From the NCBI GenBank assembly GCA_023375785.1, contig SZWC01003601.1, positions 79,723-121,776 of the forward strand: a stretch of 42,054 nt of DNA, in the 5' to 3' direction. Shown here in pieces: positions 1-8,984 of this stretch (positions are counted from its first letter, which is position 1; every line of letters starts with the position of its first letter). The stretch comes from Penium margaritaceum. Its lineage: Eukaryota; Streptophyta; Zygnematophyceae; Desmidiales; Peniaceae. The notes beneath the pieces are model-generated. The model had not been told where the DNA came from. It saw nothing but the letters and a program-made list of their open reading frames with translations, and did no database searches. Both the position numbers and the translations under genes were made by a program.

Positions 1-24
1 CCCCCCCCTTCCTTCAACTGGCAG

Positions 25-916
25 GTGCAAGAGCGAGCTCGCGTCCTGCAAGGTGGTGCAGCCCCTCATGCGCCTCATGGAGCCGAGGCACCCACCTCCT
101 CCGCCCCCTCCTCCTCCCGCCCCTGCCGCTGCTGCCCCATTCCCCGGTGCGCTGCAGCTCCCCGCCGGCCCCACGTCGAGAGAAACACCAGCCACCATGC
201 CGCAGTCCCCCAGAACTCCGACGTCAGGCACCAGCCCCGCCTTCCGACCGTTCTCGACCCCGCCCTCCCGCGGCCGCTTCTCCTGCCCACCCCCGCTCAT
301 TCACCTCGGCGCCTCACCCTCTTCCTCCTCTCCAGCCGGTCCCCGAGGGATCATGGGGCCGGTGGAGGAGGGCGCCGGGGAGACGAGGAAGGTGGGCGGG
401 TGGGAGGGCATGGAGCCTCTTGACGGGGGCACAGACCCCGTCCCTGCTCTCGCCGCACGTGCAGGTTTAGGGACAGGTCCAGGTACAGGTTCAGGTACGC
501 TTGCGAGTGAGGGAGGAGTCACCGACTCTTCGTACCATTGCTCGATCGGGGGAATGCTCCCCTCCTGGCCCAAGGGCGGGGACTCCCTCAGTGCAGGTCG
601 GAAATCCGGAGGGTCCTCGGGGTTGGGCGGCGGCCGGTCCCGGGCCATGCGGTCCATCAGCTTTGGGTTTGCGTCGACCCTGTCCTCGGGGTCGCAGGCG
701 AGGGCGAACCCCCCCGGGCCGCTCCTCCCGTCCCCGCACGAGGATTCGTGCGGACTCGTGTGCAGCAGCGCGGGCACTGGCTCGGAGGAGCAGGCGTCGG
801 CGGGCAGCGAAGCGGGGAGCAGGGAAGGTGGAGGTGCGGCACGGTCGCCGCCAAGGAAGACTGGATGGAGGCTTCTGACCCTGCAGCGGTCGGGGCAGGG
901 CGGCCAGTCGTCTCAT

Positions 917-960
<44 letters not shown>

Positions 961-3037
961 GGTGGAGAGCAGGCATGGCCCGCACGGGCAGAACCAGGAG
1001 CAAGGGGCCGAGGGGTGGAGGGGGTCGTGGCGGCTAGTCACCGGCCGGTCCCCGCAGTCCAAGGGGATCACCAACTCACGGTCCCTGCCCACCTCGCCCT
1101 GTCTCGCAGCGCAGCCCTCGTTGGCCTCGCCGTCGCAGCTATCCCTATTGGGCGGTCAGGGCGGGCCCACTAGCGCGTCGTCTTCTATGATCCCTGACCT
1201 CGAGCTCCCGGGTCTGGCTCAGCCTGGCCTGGCGGCTCCCTTCTCCGCCGCTCTCTCCGCCAGCCTTGGACCTCTGGCTTCTCCCTCTTCCTCCGTCTGT
1301 GCCCCCGTGCCCCCTTCCGTCCTGCCCGCGGGGGAGGCCGCGGCCGCCGTCCTGCTCACCCTCTCGGCCAATCAGGAGCTGAGGACCGACATTGCAGCGG
1401 CGGGCGCGGTGCAGAAGCTGCTGGGAGTGCTGCGGTTGGGGTCACAGCAGGCGCAGAGCGACGCGCTGCGCGCGCTGCTCAACCTGTCACAGGGGAAGGA
1501 GGCCAGGAGGTGGCTCCTGCGGCGGGGCCTCGGGTTGGTGGAGACGGCGGTGGAGATTGGCCTGGGGGAGAGGATGGAGGGTGAGGTTGAGCGGGGGGTG
1601 CTCCTCCTCGGCAACCTGTGCGAGCTGGAGGTGGAGCGGGCGTGCACCGCTGGGGTCTCCAGCAGCGAGGGGAGTGAGAAGCCCCGGGTGGGGAGCGGCG
1701 AGCTGGGCGAGGTGTATGCAGAGGAGGGAGATGAGGAGGATGAGGACGGCGAGGCGTCGTTGTTCACTGGGGCTGGAACCACCAACAGCTCTGGGGAACT
1801 GCCGGGGCGGCAGATGAGCCGCAGCAGCAGCGGTCGCAGCAGCTGCAGTGGGTACAGCAGCGGCAGCAGCAGAGTGGATGAGGGGGAAGGCAGCAGAGGT
1901 GGTGTGAGGAGGAAGGCAGTGGCCTTCCCTGCCCTCATCCGCATTATGAAGGAAGGGACGGAGGATGGGAAGGTCATGGCGGCCGCGGCACTCCTTAAAG
2001 TGTGCCAACAACCTGAGGGATTCGAGGTGAGCATGTTGTCATCTGTTTCTTGAGTGGAGTCTGCTCTAGACTGAATCAGACTGTTGATCTCCCCCTCCCC
2101 ACCCACCTTCCCCCACAACTCACCCCAGACAGCCATTCTCCGCACCCTCCTCCTGCCAGGTGTCTCTTCACTCTGGATGAAGGCCTTGGCTTTGCCCTAT
2201 CGTGTCGGGCCTCATCCCCCCCTCCCCTTCTTCTTCCCTACGTGTGTGCAGCTGGCAGAAGCAGCTGGAGCAGTGCAACTCACGGTGGAGCTGACACTGC
2301 TGGGAACGCCGCGGCAGCAGCGCTACGCGCAGCGCCTGCTCAACTGCTTCACGCTGCACCGCCAGCGCGCCAGCGGCCTCGGCGTGCACCCCTTCTCCTC
2401 CCTCTCAATGCACCCCCTTGCGGCCTCGCTCGCGTCGGCCTCGGTGTCGTCGGGGGCCCTCTCTGACCCCCTCCAGCCCAGCAACTCCTTTCCATTCCAG
2501 CAGAAGCAGGGTGGGTGCGGCAGCTACCCTCCGCCCGGTTCCCTGCTGAACCAGCTGGGTCTCCAGGCCAGGCTACCTTCCTTCCGGGCGCGCCGCTGGC
2601 AAGCCGCGGCAGGCGGTGGGGCCCACGGCCATGCCCGAGGCCATCACTCAGGCGGCCGCAGCCACGGGCACCGTCACGAGGCGGTGGGCAGCAGCATCAG
2701 CAGCGGCGGCGGTGGCGGCTTGCGAGGGGGAGAATCCACGGCGCCTGTGAGGCAGACCATGAGCGAGCCGTCGAACCAGGGAGCTGTGGCTGGCAGGGGC
2801 GGCGGCAGGAGGAGAGGGAGAGGCGCGGGGGACACCAGCCGCAGCCCTCCCGGGTCTGGGTGCTTGGAGGGAGGGCTGGATGGGGATGCCGGCAGCTTGG
2901 AGAGCGAGGGGAGCGTCGGATGTGGCCACATGACCATGCTTTGCAATGGCGGGCAGCAGATGGGAGGGGCGACGGACGAGGAGGATGAGGTGACCTCGGA
3001 TTTCCGGCAACAAGATTTCCGGCAAGGTGACTGCTGA
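25..3037 (+). CDS. ARM-repeat protein, C-terminal part (PUB-ARM-like), 2 exons
   Basis: Host gene, open at the 5' end. Exon 25-2026 is joined to exon 2252-3037 through a phase-0 GT-AG intron; stop TGA at 3035. The frame is open back to base 2. A pyrimidine tract and AG at 23-24 suggest that 25 is a splice acceptor and the true start lies outside the window; otherwise the first ATG is at 68, giving 914 aa. Numbering from that ATG: low-complexity Pro/Ser/Gly region to ~280, polyQ at ~284-296, helical ARM-type repeats at ~425-520 (motif LLGVLRLGSQQAQSDALRAL), an acidic/Ser linker, then two helices spanning the splice site (AAAALLKVCQQPEGFE, then LAEAAGAVQ and GTPRQQRYAQRLLNCF). The last block resembles the C-terminal ARM repeats of plant U-box E3 ligases. 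No U-box is visible, so a ligase role is only inferred. The C-tail is Gly/Ser/His-rich. The ARM assignment is moderately sure, the exact family less so. Confidence 0.7.
917..955 (+). repeat. (CAG)13 tract coding polyglutamine
   Basis: Thirteen uninterrupted CAG codons inside the ARM gene, preceded by a His codon and followed by Lys-Gln. A pure trinucleotide run of this kind is normally length-polymorphic. Confidence 0.95.
2027..2251 (+). other. Spliceosomal intron of the ARM gene
   Basis: Donor GAG|GTGAG at 2027 and acceptor after a C/T-rich tract ending TGTGTGCAG at 2251. It is 225 bp and phase 0. Splicing joins two ARM-type helices (ending QQPEGFE and starting LAEAAGAVQ) that read as one C-terminal ARM unit, whereas reading through gives a stop after eight residues. 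Confidence 0.8.
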
Positions 3038-4166
3038 TGTGAGGGAACAAGAGAAGGTCCAAGACAGTTCTCACAGAGCAAGGACAAGGTGACCCCGGAA
3101 CCCCAGCAAACTGGGTGCTACGGGGATAGTGTGACGTGTGGGCAGTGAGACAGAGAGAGGGCACCAGGGCAAAGGAGCCTTGGGTGTTGTAGGCCCTCTC
3201 TTTTTTCTTGGGGCTGGCGGTGGCCTCCAGATGAGGCCAGTAGGTCTTGCTGTTCCCTGCGGTGGATGTGTGGCGCAAGTGTGTTTTCGATGGCGCCCCG
3301 CCTTTGTGTGGATGGCCGAGTCGTGTTGGCGTCGCTGCCCTTCTTCTGGAGGTGACTTTGCCAACCTTAGTGGTGTCATCCGCTTCCACAAGCACAAGGA
3401 CATCCGATCAACGGCTGTTCATTTAGGTGCAAATGAATTGACATTATGTTCTGTTATGTATAGTCATATGTATTGGCTGTTGTACCTCTACCTGATAAGT
3501 ATTGGCGCATTTCCCATGCAAGCATTTGTCGTTTTCTTCTGGGTGGTTTCATAGTTGATGTATGCCATCATGGAAGTCTTTGGATTTGGAACATAGTAGA
3601 GGAGAAATGGAACACTGCATGCAGATTAGACGGAAACAGAAGCGAAGGGAACAGTAGGAAGGATGGCTCACAGACCCATACTGGAGGTAGGAAGCCGCGA
3701 AGTCAAGCATCCATGGGAGAGATTACGTGACATGCAAAAGAAAAGCAACTAATGCACAACAGGGGTGGTGAGTGTAACTGATGGGGTGACGAGCGAGCAA
3801 GCAGTGAGCTGAGCACCGCTCGGCGCCCTTGTGGCACAAGGACCCGAACTATGCTAGGCCTTTTTGTGATAAACCTGCAAAATGGTGCTGCTGGACAGAA
3901 ATCCAGCAGCATGAAGTCTAGGGGGAACAACCCGGCTATCTACTCCCAGGCACTAGCGATAGCAACCACAGTTTTCCACTGATACTTCACAACAAAGAGA
4001 ACAAATACCTGCAAAGCCGCGGAAGGTGTACAGGAAGAATGGGATTTGTCTCCTTCCATGCGATTCGGGTTTGTGGGCTCGCACACATCCATGTGCCTCT
4101 GAGCAACATCATCGTGTCTTCCCCTCGACGGTGGAATCAATGGCAAGGGATCTCCAAGATCAGTCA
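3038..4166. other. Intergenic / 3' UTR region
   Basis: No convincing coding frame, LTR or RNA gene. It presumably holds the 3' UTR of the ARM gene (first few hundred bases) and the spacer up to the copia-1 insertion. Composition is less GC-rich than the upstream exons. Confidence 0.5.
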
Positions 4167-4171
4167 CCTAC
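4167..4171. repeat. Target-site duplication CCTAC, left copy of copia-1
   Basis: CCTAC directly precedes the 5' LTR and recurs at 12750-12754 after the 3' LTR. The match extends to TCACCTAC, but the extra TCA on the right is probably the LTR terminus. Confidence 0.75.
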
Positions 4172-4640
4172 TGTTGGTATGTGTCCCACAGATGTGTTTT
4201 GACCTCTGGCCTCGCTGCACACTCACCGCACTGATGCAGGTGATTAATGTTGGAGTGACACCGGCGCTGACGTCACCGCCCGCGTGATACCGGATCACAA
4301 GAAGGCAGTCAGAACTCTTGTGACTGGCTTCAGGGTTACCTTTAACACAGGAATTTGCCACTTGCATTGTGTTGACACTAGGATTCCTAGTGTATGACGG
4401 GGGTGTGTGTCCGGGTTGTCTTCCCAGATTTGCTAGGTTGTATGCGTGCAGACAATTATGTGGGTGAGGTCCCAGGTTCGAGGCTCACTAGGCGGGGGTG
4501 CGAGCGAGGGTGGGCTCGCCGTTCGCCCGCTCGTCACCCCGCCACCTGCTCCGCTGCANTTTCATGGCGTCTAGTGCCTCGCTTGCTACGTGATGCACCA
4601 CTTCCCTCGCTCTCCCCCCTAACCAGGTTCTTCTACCCTT
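4172..4640 (+). repeat. Copia-1 5' LTR (assembly-shortened)
   Basis: Direct repeat of 12218-12749. Relative to that copy, 63 bp (12605-12667, including the TATA-like region) are replaced by a single N at 4559. The end adjoins the PBS at 4641, and the last few bases (TACCCTT against TCCCCTCA) differ from the 3' copy, so the exact terminus is uncertain. Confidence 0.88.
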
Positions 4641-4652
4641 TGGTATCAGAGC
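4641..4652 (+). promoter_or_regulatory. Primer-binding site, copia-1
   Basis: TGGTATCAGAGC directly follows the 5' LTR. It is the usual plant copia site complementary to the 3' end of initiator tRNA-Met, which primes minus-strand DNA synthesis. Confidence 0.92.
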
Positions 4653-5334
4653 GAGCGAGGGAAGGCGCTGTTTTCCCACACGCCCATCAGGTTCTGGGCC
4701 GCCCACCGGTGACGTGGTGTCTCTTCACCACGTCATTCACGTCTTCCGCCGCCGGCGCATCTGCGCTCTAGCAGTAGCGTCAACCTGGGAGGCCGCAGTA
4801 CGTCCAGATAGGCAGTGCTGTGTCTCTGGCGTGTGGCCGTGTTCGCTTCTGTGGCAACACCGACCGACGCCACCCGCCACCCGCCATCTTCTCCTGGCTG
4901 CACCGCATCCTCCAAGCACTCCACACGTTCTTGTGGAGGTGACTCGTTACCTCCCACGCCGTCGCTGGCCCCTGTCGTCCGCTGGAGTCTCAGGCACGCC
5001 CTCGTAGTCCTCCCACAGCTCCTCCCTCAGCGCACCTATGTCCCTGCAGCCACACACACCACTTGTGTGACAAGGCGGACGGCCTAGGCAGCAGGTGCAG
5101 CTGTAGCCGGAGCCCTGGGGCAGCCGCCACCACCTCCATTGGTAGTGACGCGGCAGTTGCCACCAACCCCACTGCAACTACAGCAGTGGCAGCAGCTAGT
5201 ACCAGCAGCTGTCTCAATGAAGAGCAACTGCAGTGTTAAGTTCATACCTATGCAGTAGGAGCTGCTGCGTACGCCACAGCCACGGCGGACGCAGCAGTGT
5301 ACACGCGACAGTAGCAGCCACAGCACCCACGGGC

Positions 5335-5336
<2 letters not shown>

Positions 5337-5366
<30 letters not shown>
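5337..5366 (+). repeat. (CAG)10 tract in copia-1 leader
   Basis: Ten perfect CAG units within a CAG/GGC-rich leader downstream of the PBS. Similar tracts sit in the leader of the 14282 element and just upstream of copia-B gag. Confidence 0.9.
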
Positions 5367-5368
<2 letters not shown>

Positions 5369-5589
5369 CCCGTAGCGGCAGCAGCAGCACCCGCGGCCGC
5401 ATACCGCCGTCTCCACCCGCGGCGGCAGCTGCAGCACCCGTGACCAAGTGTCTGCTATCGCAGTTGCGTGCACCATCTTGTGGTGCCACATCCGTCACAC
5501 TGGCACAACCCGGCAACCAGAGCGTGCCCCCTCCTGGTGCGGACTACGAGGGGAGGCTGCCCCAGCGCCGCGTGCGTCATCGCAGAGTA

Positions 5590-6270
5590 ATGAGGGGTGA
5601 TCGCGAATCCGGGCCTGCCGCATCCACGTCTGCGTGGACTTCCCGTCACCGTTCGGTAAGCGCCTCTCCACCTCTCTCTCCCGGGGGGGACCCGCCGTTT
5701 CAGGACGCTTCAGAGTTGCCTGCGGCCCAGTTGCACTCAGCACTCGCACAAGACGTTGTAAGTCTTGTGAGTGCTCTCACTCGCACGACGTCTGCTCTCA
5801 TTGACGCCGCTGCAGCAGCTGCAGCCACCTTTGCCGCCGCTGCTAGAGCGTCGCGTGCTCCTGCCTCGACTTCGGCAGGGCGGGCTACTGACTCGTACAC
5901 AGAGGCAGCAGCTGCTGCTGGTCCCATCGCTGCAGCCGCTGCTAACATAGGCACACAGGTTTCTGCCGCAGCTTCTGCCATTGCCTCCTCCGTAGCCGCA
6001 GCTGCGACAGCAACATCAGCAGCTGCAGCCTCTATCCGCAGCTCTACAGTCGCAGCAGTCGCCGCATCAGCATCTGCTCCATCTGCCGCCTTCAGCTTCG
6101 TCACGGCGACTGTCTCCATCGCAGCCGTCTTCGTCACCCTCGGTGCCGCCTGCACCACCGGAGCCTTTGCTCTCGTGGTGCCCATCGTCTCCACCATCTC
6201 TGTTCTGTCTGCCGCCGCAGCGGCTGCTATTCCTCCTCTGCTTGCCTTTTTGCACACCCCATCCTCCTGA
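5590..6270 (+). CDS. Ala/Ser-rich leader ORF upstream of copia-1 gag, unknown function
   Basis: An ATG at 5590 opens 226 codons ending TGA; the same frame is open from at least 5233 without an ATG. Unrecognised. The N-terminus is charged (MRGDRES), the middle is a long Ala-rich stretch with scattered Ser and Thr, and the C-terminal ~60 residues are strongly hydrophobic (FSFVTATVSIAAVFVTLGAA and VVPIVSTISVL), compatible with one or two membrane helices. It lies in a different frame from gag, which starts 195 bp downstream. Caution: the GCN/NGC composition also keeps the opposite strand open, so this may be a compositional by-product and not a translated accessory protein. Confidence 0.35.
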   Translation: MRGDRESGPAASTSAWTSRHRSVSASPPLSPGGDPPFQDASELPAAQLHSALAQDVVSLVSALTRTTSALIDAAAAAAATFAAAARASRAPASTSAGRATDSYTEAAAAAGPIAAAAANIGTQVSAAASAIASSVAAAATATSAAAASIRSSTVAAVAASASAPSAAFSFVTATVSIAAVFVTLGAACTTGAFALVVPIVSTISVLSAAAAAAIPPLLAFLHTPSS

Positions 6271-6464
6271 CTTTCTTTGCTGCATTCAGTGCCTGCTTGC
6301 ACTCTTCTCCTGCCTGCCTTGCGGTGGCTTGTCCTGTCTGACTCGGGGTGGGCTGTCCTATAGCATCTTTACTCTTTGCCTCAGGCAACCCCATATTTCC
6401 CACGCCCACTGGGGCTGGGGAAACTCTGCCGAAATTTTTTCGGCAGAGCCCGCACGTTGTCACC

Positions 6465-8984
6465 ATGCCCGGTGACGACGAGTCGGTCATTGCGTCTCTT
6501 CAGCGCCAGCTGGCCCTCGCTCGCGAGGCCCAGCAGGAGGCTGAGGACCGTCTTAAGCTCGCTGAGGACAACCGCGCTGCTTTTTCTGATGAAGTCGCCG
6601 CTATTGTACTTCGCCGCCTCCCCGCTGCGTCTGCCGTTCCCCTTGCAGGGGCCAACCCCATTCCGCAGGCAGGCACCACCTCTGCTTCTAGCACCTCTGC
6701 TGCTGCACACCCTGGCACTGCCGCTGCTGCTGCCCAGCTGCCTGCGCCTCGCCAGCATGATTTCTTTTCTCAACCGCCTGCGCTGGCCTCTGGACTTCCC
6801 TTCTCCTCCTGGGAAGTGCGCTTTAGCGCGTGGGCTCAAGGGGAGCAGCTGTGGGAGTATTACTCCCCAGCTGTTGCTCCATTCACTCCCCTTGCAACTG
6901 AGTCTGCCCGTGCCGTCCGCGCCCTCATCGCAGTCGCTCCTGAGTCNCCCGCTGCGTCTGCCGTTCCCCTTGCAGGGGCTAACCCCATTCCGCAGGCAGG
7001 CAGCACCTCTGCTTCTAGCACCTCTGCTGCTGCACACCCTGGCACTGCCGCTGCTGCTGCCCAGCTGCCTGCGCCTCGCCAGCATGATTTCTTTTCTCAG
7101 CCGCCTGCGCTGGCCTCTGGACTTCCCTTCTCCTCCTGGGAAGTGCGCTTTAGCGCGTGGGCTCAAGGGGAGCAGCTGTGGGAGTATTACTCCCCAGCTG
7201 TTGCTCCATTCACTCCCCTTGCAACTGAGTCTGCTCGTGCCGTCCGCGCCCTCATCGCAGTCGCTCCTGAGTCGCTGGTTGATGATGTCGGCACGTACAA
7301 TGCTGATCCTGCTGTCCAGCGCCTGGCCGACCCTGTCGGTGCATATGCCATGCTACGTCGTCGCACCACTGTCACTGGCCAGGCCGCTCAGAGCGCCCTC
7401 ACAGTCCAGTTCAACACACTTCTCATGCGTAGTGACGAGACCGCTGATGCCTACTGGTCTCGCGGTCTCAAGCTCCTTCGCGAGCTTGGCAAAGCAGCAC
7501 CTGGCCAGCTCTCTGTCGTCCTCACCATGGTCAACGGCCTCATCCCAGAGCTGTCCGACCTTCTTCGTGACGTCAAAGCTGACGAGCTAGAGCAACTTGC
7601 CTCCCAGCCCGTTCCCCCAGATTCACCGGCAGGGGTCGGGGCTCTTTGGGATTTCACCTCCGAGCGTCTTGCTCCCTGGTGGACCAGTCATCAGAACAAG
7701 CGCCTCCATCGCTCTTCCGTCATGGGGGTCGCTGCGCTTAGTACTGCTACTGCACCCTCCTCCTCTGCTGACCCTTCCTCTACCTCCACTGCTTCTTCCT
7801 CGTCCTCCTCCGCCTCTGCCCTCGCTTCCCAGGGTCGTGGAAAGGGCAAGGGGAAGGGCAAGGGCAAGGGCAAGGACAAGGGTGTTCCTGCTTCCTCGCG
7901 GGTTCCGGGCGCTGTCGTGTGTTGGAACTGCGGCTCTTCTGAGCACTCTGCTCGGACTTGCCCAGCTCCTCCGGATGACCTCCACCTCGCCCGGGCCATG
8001 CGCGCTCACTGGGCTCGCACCTCCACCTCCTCCGCGCCATCGCCCTCAGGCGCCGGCGTCGCATCGCGCTCCACCACCTCTGTCTCGGCTCAGGCTCACG
8101 CCACCTCTGGTGTACCTCCTCATCCGCCTTACCCCTATCCCTGGGGTTGGCCACCTCCTTACGGCACCCCTGCGTATGCTGGCCCCCCGTCATCAGCCGA
8201 CACCCCTCCGCCGTGGTTCCCGCCTTCCCCCGGCGCGTCTACTCCAGCTCCGCCGGCGTCTGTGGATGGTGATCGCGGTGATCGCGAGCGCAACCTTGAG
8301 CAGTCCCTCCTTCAGCTTCTTCGTCTTCGCGATCAGGGAGGTGAGAGTGTTTCACCGCTGGCCAGAGGTCTTGTGTGTCAGACTGACAATGTCCTCCGTG
8401 GGGATCCTCCCGGTCACATTCTGGGTGCCTGGTGTGAGTCTGTCCCGTGGATCGAGCGTTGGCAGTCCGACTTTCTTCCTCGTGGTCTGTCCCTCTGTAC
8501 ATTGTCGCCGTCCTCCGTTGGCACTGTTGCCACATCCAGTGTGCTCCCCACTATGCGTGCGTCTTGTGGTCTTTGGGTCCTTGATTCCGGGGCAACTCAC
8601 CACATGACGTCCGTACGTTCCTCGTTTGTCTCGTTAGGCCCCGTCGGTTCCGTCCGCTTTGTTCGTACTGGGTCTGGCCAGTTGCTGCCTGTTCAGGGTG
8701 TGGGCGTCGTGCGCTTTGTTGGACCCAGTGGTGCCCTGTACCTGCCTGACGTTTTGTATGTGCCTTCGCTAGAACTCAGTCTGCTGTCTGTGCCATCCCT
8801 GGACGATCAAGGTATGGACTTCACTGCTAGTCGTGGTGTTGGCACCGTCTGTCTTCGTCCCACTCAACGTGCTGTTCTCCGTGGCGTGAAGTGCGGCAAA
8901 CTCTATCGTGTCCCCTTGCACGCCCCCCCCCACTCCTGCCGTCGGTGTCGCCCTTGCTCACGTTGCACCTTCTCTTGCTCCTGA
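6465..8984 (+). CDS. Copia-1 gag-protease polyprotein
   Basis: The start is chosen at ATG 6465 (context CACCATG). The frame is open further upstream but only with a GTG. It runs 839 aa as assembled. Domains: coiled-coil-like N-terminus (~9-42, SLQRQLALAREAQQEAEDRL), Gag core with FSSWEVRFSAW and a region around 310-370, a Lys/Gly run GKGKGKGKGKGKDKG, zinc knuckle CWNCGSSEHSARTC (CX2CX4HX4C, bases 7920-7961), a Pro/Ser linker, and aspartic protease motif LDSGATHHM (catalytic Asp codon at 8583). Gag builds the virus-like particle and the protease matures it. Residues ~53-161 are repeated as 162-270 around the N at 6947, probably an assembly duplication. The reading frame is lost after the C9 run at 8923 and stops at 8982; pol continues one base out of phase. 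Confidence 0.9.
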   Translation: MPGDDESVIASLQRQLALAREAQQEAEDRLKLAEDNRAAFSDEVAAIVLRRLPAASAVPLAGANPIPQAGTTSASSTSAAAHPGTAAAAAQLPAPRQHDFFSQPPALASGLPFSSWEVRFSAWAQGEQLWEYYSPAVAPFTPLATESARAVRALIAVAPEXPAASAVPLAGANPIPQAGSTSASSTSAAAHPGTAAAAAQLPAPRQHDFFSQPPALASGLPFSSWEVRFSAWAQGEQLWEYYSPAVAPFTPLATESARAVRALIAVAPESLVDDVGTYNADPAVQRLADPVGAYAMLRRRTTVTGQAAQSALTVQFNTLLMRSDETADAYWSRGLKLLRELGKAAPGQLSVVLTMVNGLIPELSDLLRDVKADELEQLASQPVPPDSPAGVGALWDFTSERLAPWWTSHQNKRLHRSSVMGVAALSTATAPSSSADPSSTSTASSSSSSASALASQGRGKGKGKGKGKGKDKGVPASSRVPGAVVCWNCGSSEHSARTCPAPPDDLHLARAMRAHWARTSTSSAPSPSGAGVASRSTTSVSAQAHATSGVPPHPPYPYPWGWPPPYGTPAYAGPPSSADTPPPWFPPSPGASTPAPPASVDGDRGDRERNLEQSLLQLLRLRDQGGESVSPLARGLVCQTDNVLRGDPPGHILGAWCESVPWIERWQSDFLPRGLSLCTLSPSSVGTVATSSVLPTMRASCGLWVLDSGATHHMTSVRSSFVSLGPVGSVRFVRTGSGQLLPVQGVGVVRFVGPSGALYLPDVLYVPSLELSLLSVPSLDDQGMDFTASRGVGTVCLRPTQRAVLRGVKCGKLYRVPLHAPPHSCRRCRPCSRCTFSCS
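6621..7273 (+). repeat. 326-bp exact-length duplication around an N in gag
   Basis: 6621-6946 and 6948-7273 are near-identical 326-bp copies separated only by N at 6947; the few differences are single bases. The copy plus N is 327 bp, so the frame is kept by chance. This is the pattern expected when a scaffolder abuts two overlapping contigs and fails to merge them. Confidence 0.85.
8923..8931 (+). other. C9 homopolymer at gag-pol frame change
   Basis: The protease frame (LYRVPLHAPP) continues correctly as PPTPAVGVALAHVA only if one C of this nine-C run is skipped. It could be a sequencing slip, an inactivating mutation, or a slippery site. Confidence 0.8.

Noticed and set aside
491..1003. 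Minus-strand ORF with a polyleucine run
   Set aside because: Shadow of the CAG tract and GC-rich codons of the ARM gene.
3138..3554. 138-codon ORF downstream of the ARM gene
   Set aside because: No ARM or other motif, ordinary composition; within the range expected by chance in non-coding GC-rich DNA.
5700..6302. Ala-rich ORF on the minus strand of the copia-1 leader
   Set aside because: It is the mirror of GCN/NGC repeats; no ATG context, no known domain, antisense to the element.
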